Part shown: in pieces, positions 15,547 through 22,943 of the stretch | Numbering within the stretch: position 1 is the first letter of the stretch | Layout: each line of letters begins with the position of its first letter | Origin: DATKZH01 sp964475955 | GTDB taxonomy: Bacteria; Planctomycetota; Planctomycetia; Pirellulales; Thermoguttaceae | DNA: 64,000 nt | Reading direction: 5' to 3' | Assembly (NCBI GenBank): GCA_964475955.1 | Contig: CAYYZY010000005.1 | Location: 1-64,000, forward strand | Position numbers and translations under genes: made by a program | The notes under the pieces: model-generated | Told to the model about the DNA's origin: nothing | What the model saw: only the letters and a program-made list of their open reading frames with translations | Databases searched by the model: none

Positions 15547-18243
15547 TTGCGGCGCGCAGCGCTCGAGTTGCGCGCAGGCGCGGGGCGTACGATCCGGCCG
15601 TGGGTGGCGGGCCTCGTCGTGGTGCTGGTCGCCGCCGTAGGAGGGGCCCGTCCCGCGGCGGCGCAGAACGGCTCGCCCGGTTGGAATGCCCGGGCGGCGC
15701 AAGGACAGCCCGCGGCGACGCCCGGCCCGACGACCGCCGAGCCGGCCCCGATGGGCGCGCGCCGGATCACCGTGCAGTCGCGCGGCGACGTGCCCTTCCA
15801 GTTCAAGTGGCGGCAGCCCGACCCGAACTCCGACCAGTGGATCGCCGTGATCGACCAGGGGGTCACGGTGATCATCGAGGGGGTGACGGGCGTTGACGTC
15901 GGCCCGGTCGAGGTGGAGACGATCGACGTCTCGACCGACCGGCTCGTGATCTGGACGCGGGGCATCGGCGTGCCCGACCTGAGCGGCCAGGAGGCGCTCC
16001 CCAAGGACCTGCCCATCGAGATCTACATGGAGGGCAACATCGTCTTCCGCGAGGGGGAGCGGGAGGTCTACGCCGAGCGGATGTACTACGACGTGAACAA
16101 CCGCATCGGCATCGTGCTCGACGCCGAGCTGCTCACGCCCGTGCCCAACTACGAGGGACTGCTGCGCATCAAGAGCGAGGTCCTCCAGCAGGTCGGCCCC
16201 GACCGCTTCTACGCCCGCAAGTCGTTCATCACCTCGAGCCGAATGGGCCGCCCAGGGTATCGCGTGGAGACGGGCGACGCCTACCTGGAAGACGACCAGC
16301 GGCCGCTAGTCGACCCGGTCACGGGCACGCCGCTCCTCGATCCCGCGACCGGCGAGCCGCTGGTGGAGCACGACCGGCTGGTCACCGGCCGGAACAACTT
16401 CCTGTATCTGGGGGAGTTCCCCATCTTCTACTGGCCCGTCCTCGCAGCCGACCTCGAGGAGCCTTCGTTCTACATCCGCCGGGCGCGGATGAAGAACGAC
16501 AACGTGTTCGGCACGCAGGTGCTCACCGATTGGGACGGCTTCCAACTGCTCGGTTTCCGGCACCAGCCCGAGGGGACCGACTGGTCGTTGAGCGCCGATT
16601 ACCTCAGCGACCGCGGCTTCGGCCACGGCACCACCTTCACGTACGGCCGCGACGACTTCATGGGGCTGCCCGGGCCGGCCTCGGGGCTCTTCGACTTCTG
16701 GGGCATCCAGGACGACGGCACCGACAACCTGGGCCGCGCCCGGCGGAACATCGACCCCGAGAAAGACTACCGCTGGCGCCTCTTCTGGCGGCATCGGCAC
16801 CGGCTGCCCGGCGACTTCCAGCTCTCGGCCGAGACCGGCTGGATCAGCGACCACAACTTCCTCGAGCAGTACTACGAGCGGGAGTGGGACGAACTGAAGG
16901 ATCAGACCACCGGCGTGGAGCTGAAGCGAAGCCGTCAGAACCGCTCGTGGAGCGTCACCGCCGACTACCGGCTCAACGACTTCTTCACGCAGACCGACTG
17001 GCTCCCCCGGGCCGACCATTTCTGGCTGGGTCAGCCGCTGTTGGGCGACCTCGTCACGTGGTACGAGCATACGAACGTCGGCTATGCGCGATTCGGCACC
17101 GCGACGGCGCCGGTCGATCCGGGCCCCGGCTTCGGGTGGCTGCCCTGGGAGACCGACCCCTTCGGCAACCCGCTGGACGTGCGCGGGGAGCGCGTGGCGA
17201 CGCGCCACGAGATCGACCTGCCGCTCAAGCTCGGCCCGACCAAGGTCGTGCCCTACGTGCTGGGCGAGTTCGCGCATTGGGGGGAGGACCGGTCGGGCGA
17301 CGACGTCCAGCGACTCTACGGCCAGGTGGGCGTGCGCGCGAGCCTGCCGATCTGGAAGGTCGACCCGATGGTCCAGAGCACCCTGTGGAACCTGAACGGC
17401 CTGGCCCACAAGGTGGTATTCGATCTCGACTTCTCCTACTCCGATGCCGATCAGAACCTCGGCGACCTGCCGCTTTACGACCCGTTGGACGACGACTCGA
17501 TCGAGGCGTTTCGCCGCCGGTCCCTGTTCACCACGTTCGGCGGCGCGACCCCGCTGCGGTTCGACGAGCGCTTCTACGCCCTGCGATCCGGCCTCGGCGG
17601 TTGGGTCACCTCGCCCAACACCGAGATCGCCGACGACCTGCTGGCCTTCCGGGCGGGCGTGCGCCAGCGCTGGCAGACGAAGCGCGGCGGGCCCGGCCGC
17701 GAGCGGATCATCGACTGGATCACCTTCGACACCCACGCCACCCTCTTCCCCAAGGACGACCGTGACAACTTCGGCGAGGTGCTCGGACTCGTCGACTACG
17801 ACTTCCGCTGGCACGTGGGCGATCGCGTCACCCTGCTATCTACCGGGGCCTTCGACTTCTTCGACGACGGCGTGCAGGCGATCACCGTGGGCGGGTACCT
17901 CGACCGGCCCCCGCGCGGGAGCCTCTACGCCGGAATCCATCTGCTCGAAGGGCCCTTCTCCAACACGGTCCTCTCGGCCTCCTACACCTACCGGATGAGC
18001 GAGAAATGGGTGTCGACCCTCGGCACCTCGATCGACCTGGGTGACGACGGCAACATCGGGCAGCGCTTCACCCTCACCCGAATCGGCGAGTCGCTTTTGG
18101 TCAGCTTCGGAGCCAACGTCGACGCCAGCCGGGGCAACTTCGGCGTCCACCTGGCCGTCGAGCCCCGCTTCTTGCCGAAAACCCGCCTCGGCCGCGTCGG
18201 CGGCGCCCGGATTCCCGCGGCCGGCGCCCATGGGCTACAATGA
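15547..18243 (+). CDS. lptD: LptD/OstA-like outer-membrane LPS assembly protein
   Basis: From TTG 15547 this is an 898-residue protein with a signal segment (VAGLVVVLVAAVGGARPAAA). An OstA-like beta-jellyroll region follows (motifs IYMEGNIVFREGEREVYAERMYY, split here as IYMEGNIVF and YAERMYYDV). A long beta-barrel region has alternating aromatic and charged strands, as in LptD, which inserts lipopolysaccharide into the outer leaflet. Similarity is to the family architecture, not a close match. The start is uncertain. The frame is open back to GTG 15274, but that extension would translate the dispersed repeat; GTG 15604 is another option. A strong promoter lies at 15201-15229. The neighbouring glycosyltransferases and lipid kinase fit an envelope locus. 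The barrel call is firm, the LptD name moderate. Confidence 0.75.
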   Translation: MRRAALELRAGAGRTIRPWVAGLVVVLVAAVGGARPAAAQNGSPGWNARAAQGQPAATPGPTTAEPAPMGARRITVQSRGDVPFQFKWRQPDPNSDQWIAVIDQGVTVIIEGVTGVDVGPVEVETIDVSTDRLVIWTRGIGVPDLSGQEALPKDLPIEIYMEGNIVFREGEREVYAERMYYDVNNRIGIVLDAELLTPVPNYEGLLRIKSEVLQQVGPDRFYARKSFITSSRMGRPGYRVETGDAYLEDDQRPLVDPVTGTPLLDPATGEPLVEHDRLVTGRNNFLYLGEFPIFYWPVLAADLEEPSFYIRRARMKNDNVFGTQVLTDWDGFQLLGFRHQPEGTDWSLSADYLSDRGFGHGTTFTYGRDDFMGLPGPASGLFDFWGIQDDGTDNLGRARRNIDPEKDYRWRLFWRHRHRLPGDFQLSAETGWISDHNFLEQYYEREWDELKDQTTGVELKRSRQNRSWSVTADYRLNDFFTQTDWLPRADHFWLGQPLLGDLVTWYEHTNVGYARFGTATAPVDPGPGFGWLPWETDPFGNPLDVRGERVATRHEIDLPLKLGPTKVVPYVLGEFAHWGEDRSGDDVQRLYGQVGVRASLPIWKVDPMVQSTLWNLNGLAHKVVFDLDFSYSDADQNLGDLPLYDPLDDDSIEAFRRRSLFTTFGGATPLRFDERFYALRSGLGGWVTSPNTEIADDLLAFRAGVRQRWQTKRGGPGRERIIDWITFDTHATLFPKDDRDNFGEVLGLVDYDFRWHVGDRVTLLSTGAFDFFDDGVQAITVGGYLDRPPRGSLYAGIHLLEGPFSNTVLSASYTYRMSEKWVSTLGTSIDLGDDGNIGQRFTLTRIGESLLVSFGANVDASRGNFGVHLAVEPRFLPKTRLGRVGGARIPAAGAHGLQ

Positions 18244-18277
18244 TGACGACGAGGAGATGGCCGGCGAAGTGATCGCC

Positions 18278-18324
18278 GTGGGGCACGTTTCCAACGTGCC
18301 TGGCGCGAGGGAAGCGTGCCCCTC
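18278..18324. repeat. Dispersed hairpin repeat (GHVSNVP type), copy 2
   Basis: The 23-bp stretch at 18278-18300 is identical to 9533-9555 and contains the palindrome GGCACGTTTCCAACGTGCC. A second, imperfect GC-rich hairpin follows. It lies between the lptD-like and diacylglycerol kinase genes, where it could act as a processing site or terminator. Confidence 0.7.
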
Positions 18325-18406
18325 GGGCTGTCCGCTCGCCCCATGCCCACGACGCGGCGTGCCCGTCACTCTATCCGGATTGCCTTCAGTGGACCGCGAG
18401 TCCGGC

Positions 18407-18799
18407 ATGAACGCCCAGAAGCCACGACGTCCCCGCTCCTGGCCCAAAAAGTTCGCCGACGCGTTCCGCGGCGTGGCGGTCGGGGTGCGCGGGCAGAACA
18501 GCTTCCGGGTCCACTTCTTCTTCACGGCCGCCGTGATCGGCTGCGCCGCCGGCATGGGGATGTCGCGCCTCGAGTGGTGCGTGCTGTTGCTCTGCATCGC
18601 CGTGGTCCTGGCGACCGAGCTGTTCAACAGCGCCCTGGAGCTGTTGGCCAGGGCGATCACCGACGAGCACGACCCTCGCCTCGCCGACGCCCTCGATATC
18701 GGCAGCGGCTCGGTGCTCGTCGTCTCCATCGGGGCGGCCCTGGTCGGGAGCATCCTCTTCCTGCACCGGCTCGGAGAGCTGATTGGCTGGTGGGGGTAG
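18407..18799 (+). CDS. dgkA: Diacylglycerol kinase / undecaprenol kinase
   Basis: The protein has 130 residues, the usual size for the family, with three membrane helices. The diagnostic acidic motif ATELFNSALELL (about 67-78) corresponds to the E-x-x-N-T/S-A-x-E signature of DgkA. The enzyme phosphorylates diacylglycerol or undecaprenol at the inner membrane using ATP, recycling lipid by-products of envelope synthesis. ATG 18407 gives the normal N-terminus (basic helix, then FRVHFFFTAA); longer upstream frames would overlap the LptD-like gene. It follows that gene after a hairpin repeat and could be cotranscribed. Gram-negative-type DgkA versus the undecaprenol-kinase subgroup cannot be separated here. 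Confidence 0.92.
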   Translation: MNAQKPRRPRSWPKKFADAFRGVAVGVRGQNSFRVHFFFTAAVIGCAAGMGMSRLEWCVLLLCIAVVLATELFNSALELLARAITDEHDPRLADALDIGSGSVLVVSIGAALVGSILFLHRLGELIGWWG

Positions 18800-18803
18800 G
18801 AAA

Positions 18804-18946
18804 GAAGGATGAAGGATGAAGGATGAAGGTTTCAGACGGGGAGAACATAGTCCGAGCGGTTCAAGATTCACTGGCCACGACTTTCGGGCCAGACGTCGCT
18901 TCGAGGCCATCAACTCTCAACCTTCATCTTTCATCCTTCATCCTTC
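18804..18946. repeat. MITE-like element with 26-bp inverted arms of GAAGGAT units
   Basis: The left arm (18804-18829) is a tandem run of GAAGGAT units. The right arm (18921-18946) is its complement with one mismatch. Total length is 143 bp and no ORF of its own is present. It separates dgkA from the convergent bioD. Confidence 0.7.
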
Positions 18947-19002
18947 ACCCCTCAACCTCTCTCTCCGCGTCTCTGCGCCTCCGCGGTTCATTCTCCCGCC
19001 CT

Positions 19003-19716
19003 CTATCCGCTAACGTTCTTCGCCAGCCCGAGCCAATCCACCTCGCAGTCGAACCGGAATGCCTGCCAGGCGACTTCGGCGAGGATCGGCGGGCCGGTGC
19101 GGAGGGCCAGCTCGCGCCGGTTGGTCGCCGTGCTGAGGTCGCCCGAGGGGGGTGCCGGGTGGTTGAGCACGATGCCGGCGATCGGGAGCCCCTCGCGGAA
19201 GCTGGCGGCCGCGATCAGCGTTTGGAGCGTGTGGTTGATCGTGCCCAGCGCGTTTCGGGCGACGACGACCAGCGGCAGGCCCAGGTCGTACGCCAGGTCG
19301 GCCATGTACTCCTCCTCCCCCAACGGGGACATCAGCCCGCCGGCGCCTTCGACCAGCACGACGTCGCTCCGCTGGTGCCAGTAGGCGAAGTCCTCGCGCA
19401 ATCGCCCGGCATCGAGCCGCCGGCCCTCCCGGCGCGCGGCCACGTGCGGGGCCAGCGGTGCGAGGAAGCGTTGCGGACACACGCGGTCAGGAGTGCCCGG
19501 CCGTCCAGCGGCTTCCCACAGGGCGAGGGCGTCGTCGGAGACCAACTCGCCGCGCAGCGGCCGGCAGCCGCTCGCGGCCGGCTTGTACACCCCCACGCGG
19601 TGCCCGGCGCGACGAAGCGACCGGGCGATGAGGGCGGCGACGTAGGTCTTGCCCACCTCGGTGTCGGTTCCGGTGATGAAAAGGCCGCACGGCGGTTTGC
19701 ACGTCATGCGGCCCAT
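19003..19716 (-). CDS. bioD: Dethiobiotin synthetase
   Basis: The 237-residue protein has the BioD hallmarks: the P-loop FITGTDTEVGKT near the N-terminus, KPAASG for substrate binding, EGAGGLMSPL in the middle and VVARNALGTINH. It closes the ureido ring of dethiobiotin from 7,8-diaminononanoate, CO2 and ATP, the penultimate step of biotin synthesis in the cytoplasm. Length is normal (about 220-240). ATG 19716 is chosen; ATG 19707 is also possible. No ribosome binding site is obvious for either. It is divergent from aguB with only 17 bp between start codons. No other biotin gene is nearby. Confidence in function is high. Confidence 0.95.
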   Translation of the reverse strand: MGRMTCKPPCGLFITGTDTEVGKTYVAALIARSLRRAGHRVGVYKPAASGCRPLRGELVSDDALALWEAAGRPGTPDRVCPQRFLAPLAPHVAARREGRRLDAGRLREDFAYWHQRSDVVLVEGAGGLMSPLGEEEYMADLAYDLGLPLVVVARNALGTINHTLQTLIAAASFREGLPIAGIVLNHPAPPSGDLSTATNRRELALRTGPPILAEVAWQAFRFDCEVDWLGLAKNVSG

Positions 19717-19724
19717 GGTACCAT
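19697..19724 (+). promoter_or_regulatory. Possible promoter for a leaderless aguB message
   Basis: TTGCAC (19697-19702), a 16-bp spacer and TACCAT (19719-19724) place the transcript start at about 19731-19734, at or next to the ATG of aguB. The -10 overlaps the palindrome ATGGTACCAT (19715-19724) and the bioD start. Confidence 0.38.
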
Positions 19725-19733
19725 CACGGCAGT

Positions 19734-20633
19734 ATGAGTCCAGACGATCCCACACCCGCAACGCACCCCGCCGGCCGCGTTATCTTGGCCTTGGTGCAGG
19801 GGCGGTGCGCCGGCCCGCGGGAAACGAACGTCGAGAAGGCGGTCGCGAAGATCGCCGAAGCAGCCGGCTCGGGCGCGAACGTCGTCTGCCTCTCGGAGCT
19901 GTTCGCCGGGCCGTACCCCTGTCAGCGCGAGGACCACCGCCAGTTCGACCGCGCCGAGCCGATCCCTGGGCCGACGACCGACGCCCTGGCCGAAGCCGCC
20001 CGGCGGCACGGCGTGGCGGTGATCGGTTCGGTGTTCGAGCGGCGCGACGCGGGCGTATACCACAACACGGCGGTCGTCTTCGACGCCGACGGCCGGCTCG
20101 TCGGCCGGTACCGCAAGATGCACGTCCCCGACGACCCGCTCTACTACGAGAAGTTCTACTTCGCGCCGGGCGACCTGGGGTTCCGCAGCTTCCCGACCCG
20201 CTTTGGGCGCCTGGGCGCGTGCGTCTGCTGGGACCAGTGGTTCCCCGAGGCGGCCCGGCTCACCGCGCTGGCCGGGGCCCAGATTCTCTTCTACCCCACA
20301 GCCATCGGCTGGATCGCCGGCGAGAAGGAGGCGTTCGGCACGAGCCAGCAGGCCGCCTGGGAGACGATGATGCGAAGCCACGCCATCGCCAACGGCGTGT
20401 TCGTCGCCGCCGTGAACCGAACGGGCGTGGAGGGCGAGCTGGAATTCTGGGGGGCCTCGTTCGTCGCCGACCCCAACGGGAACGTGCTCGCCCGAGCGGG
20501 GCACGAGAGCGAGGAGGTCCTCCTGGTCGAGTGCGACTTGGCGCAGATTGAGGCCGCGCGCACGCATTGGCCGTTTTTGCGCGACCGGCGCATCGACGCC
20601 TACGAGGGGCTCCTGAAGCGGTACTTGGATTGA
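19734..20633 (+). CDS. aguB: N-carbamoylputrescine amidase
   Basis: This 299-residue nitrilase-superfamily enzyme has the catalytic triad in order: Glu in CLSELF (about 55), Lys in RYRKMHVPDD (about 125) and Cys in ACVCWDQWFPE (about 164). The AguB-type motifs DDPLYYEKFYF and CWDQWFPEAARL are clear. It hydrolyses N-carbamoylputrescine to putrescine, CO2 and ammonia. The agmatine deiminase gene that makes its substrate follows on the same strand 221 bp downstream, so the pair completes agmatine-to-putrescine conversion. Length is typical (about 290-300). No ribosome binding site precedes the ATG, in line with a possible leaderless message. Confidence 0.95.
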   Translation: MSPDDPTPATHPAGRVILALVQGRCAGPRETNVEKAVAKIAEAAGSGANVVCLSELFAGPYPCQREDHRQFDRAEPIPGPTTDALAEAARRHGVAVIGSVFERRDAGVYHNTAVVFDADGRLVGRYRKMHVPDDPLYYEKFYFAPGDLGFRSFPTRFGRLGACVCWDQWFPEAARLTALAGAQILFYPTAIGWIAGEKEAFGTSQQAAWETMMRSHAIANGVFVAAVNRTGVEGELEFWGASFVADPNGNVLARAGHESEEVLLVECDLAQIEAARTHWPFLRDRRIDAYEGLLKRYLD

Positions 20634-20854
20634 CGGGCGGCGCGGCGATCGGCGTAAATGGGCGTCGGGGCCGACGTGCCGTCGACCGCCAAACGGGCGG
20701 GGACGGGCGTGAACGCTGCTCCGCTCTCGACCAACGCAGCGCAGAGTCCTGCAACCGACCGCAACTCGTTGCCGCAACCCATTCCCTCATCTGCGTTCAT
20801 TCGTGTTCATCCGTGGTTCCCTTTCCTCGGAAGCTTGCCCCCCAGTGACAGAAC

Positions 20855-21919
20855 ATGATGTCGGACCTGGAGACGCCCGCGGCGCTCGGCTACCGGCTGC
20901 CTGCGGAATGGGAGCCGCACGCGGCGACCTGGGTGGCCTGGCCGCACAACCGCCAGACGTGGCCCGGGGCGTTCGGACCCATCCCGCACGTTTGGGCCGA
21001 GCTGATCCGCACGCTCGCCCGGTTCGAGCCGGTCCACGTGCTGGCCGGCGGCGAGGCCGTGATGCACGAGGCCCGGGCGATGGTCGGCCAGGTGGACGGG
21101 GTGACGCTGCACGACGTCCCCACGAACGACGCCTGGACCCGCGATCACGGCCCGAGCTTCCTCGCCGCTCCGCCCGGCCATCCGCCCGCGCTGGTCGACT
21201 GGGAGTACAACGCCTGGGGCGGCAAGTATCCGCCGTTCGAGCTCGACAACGCCGTCCCCCGGCGCGTCGCCGAGGCGACCGGCCGGCGGCGGTTTGCGCC
21301 GGGGATCGTGCTCGAATTCGGGGCGATCGACCCCAACGGCCGCGGAACGCTCCTCGCCGCGGAGGACTGCCTCACCGACCCGCGGCGCAACCCGGGGCTG
21401 TCGACTTCGGACCTGGAGCGTTACCTGGCCGACTACCTCGGGGCGCGGCACGTCATCTGGCTGCGCGGGGCGATTGCGGGCGACGACACCGACGGGCACG
21501 TCGACCAGTTGGCCCGGTTCGTCGGGCCCGGCGCCGTGGCGGCGGCCCTGGAGGACGATCCGGCCGACGCTAACTACGCCGTGCTACGGGCGGATTTCGA
21601 GCGGCTGCGAAGCGCCGCCGACCAGGACGGCCGGCCGCTGGCGGTGATCGCCCTGCCCATGCCGCGGCCGATCTACCACGGCGACCGCCGCCTGCCGGCC
21701 AGTTACGCCAACTTCTACGTGGCCAACGGCCTGGTCGTGGTGCCGCAGTACGACGACCCAGCGGATCCCGAGGCGATCGCGATCCTCGGCCGCGTGTTTC
21801 CGGGCCGCGAGGTCGTCGGCCTGCCGGCGATCGATCTCGCATGGGGCCTGGGGGCGTACCACTGCGCCACGATGCATGAGCCGGCCGATACGGCTCGAAG
21901 CGATACGGAGACGGGTTGA
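20855..21919 (+). CDS. aguA: Agmatine deiminase
   Basis: The 354-residue protein belongs to the peptidyl-arginine deiminase family. The N-terminus has EWEPHAATWVAWPHN. The guanidine-binding motif is NDAWTRDHGP, the central motif is DDTDGHVDQLARF, and the catalytic cysteine is Cys337 in GAYHCATMHEP. It converts agmatine to N-carbamoylputrescine and ammonia, feeding the amidase encoded just upstream. The usual EGGSIHVDG segment reads EFGAIDPNG and the C-terminal GGGIHC reads GLGAYHC, so this is a divergent member. Function is still likely from the gene pairing. ATG 20855 is followed by a second Met. No arginine decarboxylase is present in the window. Confidence 0.9.
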   Translation: MMSDLETPAALGYRLPAEWEPHAATWVAWPHNRQTWPGAFGPIPHVWAELIRTLARFEPVHVLAGGEAVMHEARAMVGQVDGVTLHDVPTNDAWTRDHGPSFLAAPPGHPPALVDWEYNAWGGKYPPFELDNAVPRRVAEATGRRRFAPGIVLEFGAIDPNGRGTLLAAEDCLTDPRRNPGLSTSDLERYLADYLGARHVIWLRGAIAGDDTDGHVDQLARFVGPGAVAAALEDDPADANYAVLRADFERLRSAADQDGRPLAVIALPMPRPIYHGDRRLPASYANFYVANGLVVVPQYDDPADPEAIAILGRVFPGREVVGLPAIDLAWGLGAYHCATMHEPADTARSDTETG

Positions 21920-21922
21920 ACC

Positions 21923-22762
21923 ATGCGCCGTCGCGCCCGACTGCCGATCCTGCTGCTGGTCGTCGCCATGGGGGGGTCAATCTCGTGATGGGGTATCTGC
22001 TGGTGCCGCGCCGGACCGGGCCGCTCGACGCGCCCGAGTTCGTGCTCGGCGCGGCCGAGCCGGTCGCCGCCGCCCAGGTGAGCCTGCTGGCCGTGTGGCT
22101 GGCCCTCGGCGTGCGCTCGGCGGCCGCGCCGTGGCGCCTGGTGGGCACGTGGCTGGTCGTCGCGTTTTGGGCCCGGTTGCTCCGCGTGCTGGCCGCGCCG
22201 AACGACTGGCACTTCATCTCCACCGGGCTGGCCCTGACGTTCGTCCTCGAGGCCGCCGCGATCGTCGCGGCCCTGGGGGCGGCGCGGTACGCCGGCTTCT
22301 GCCTGGCCGACGACCCGGCCGACGTGCGCCCCGGACACGCCGGCCCCGAGTCGTTCCGCTTCTCGCTCGCCGCCCTCATGCTGGGCACCGCCGCGCTGGC
22401 CTTCTGCCTGGCGACCTCCCGGCTCGTGATCCACTACCCGCTGTTGGGCGACGCCCCGCTGGCCTTCCTGCGTCGGCTGGGGCCGCGGGCGGTGGGGGCA
22501 CGCCGCGGTGGGGCTGGTGCTCGTCTGGGCCGTGCTCGGCTCCCGGCGGCTTGCGGTCCGGCTGCTCATGACCGGGCTGGCGATCACCGCCGCGGTCCCG
22601 CTCCAGGCGATCGCCCCAGACGGCTCGTAGCTTCCCCCGGCCACGTGGCCCGCGTGGCGCCCGTTGCTCGCGGCCACGCTCACCGAAGCGGTCGTGGTGG
22701 CGGCCGGGCTGTCGGCGGTGCGGCTGGCGGGACTTCGGATCGTGCGCGGCGAGCGACCTTGA
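21923..22762 (+). pseudogene. Frameshifted polytopic membrane protein
   Basis: ATG 21923 opens a hydrophobic N-terminus (RRRARLPILLLVVAMGG) that stops after 21 codons. Adding one G to the run of seven G near 21970-21976 restores a frame that continues through several membrane helices (for example VAAAQVSLLAVWLALGV). A second shift near 22490-22500, at a run of five G, is needed to keep the next helices (VGLVLVWAVLG and LLMTGLAITAAVPLQAI). A TAG at 22628-22630 then precedes a further helix (LTEAVVVAAGLSAVRLAG) ending at TGA 22762. Three lesions in one frame point either to decay or to homopolymer errors in the assembly. The intact protein would have about 280 residues and six or more helices. 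The family is not recognised. Confidence 0.65.
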
Positions 22763-22822
22763 TGCCGCGCGCGGCGACGGCCAACTCCCCCGTTCGCGGA
22801 GTTCCCGGAGCGGAGCTGATCA

Positions 22823-22891
22823 CGCCCTTTCAGGGCTAACGAATCGTTACGGGGTTCCCAACCCAGCGCTTCGCCCTGGGCTAGCATATCA
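22823..22891. repeat. Palindromic intergenic element
   Basis: Two hairpins occur here: GCCCTTTCAGGGC (about 22824-22836) and CCCAACCCAGCG with CGCCCTGGGC downstream. The segment ends in CTAGCATATC, close to the GTAGCATATC at the edge of the 40691 element. It lies between the broken membrane gene and the convergent propeller gene. It could serve as a bidirectional terminator or be another dispersed repeat. Confidence 0.4.
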
Positions 22892-22943
22892 AGCCGCTTC
22901 GCAGCTTCCCTGATCCACGGTCATCGAGATCGGTGGTGCGCGG

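Noticed and set aside
20776..20826. Segment resembling a common CATCTGCGTTCATTCGTG-type genomic repeat before aguA
   Set aside because: I recall similar intergenic strings from other genomes, but only one copy is present here, so a repeat call cannot be supported from this window.
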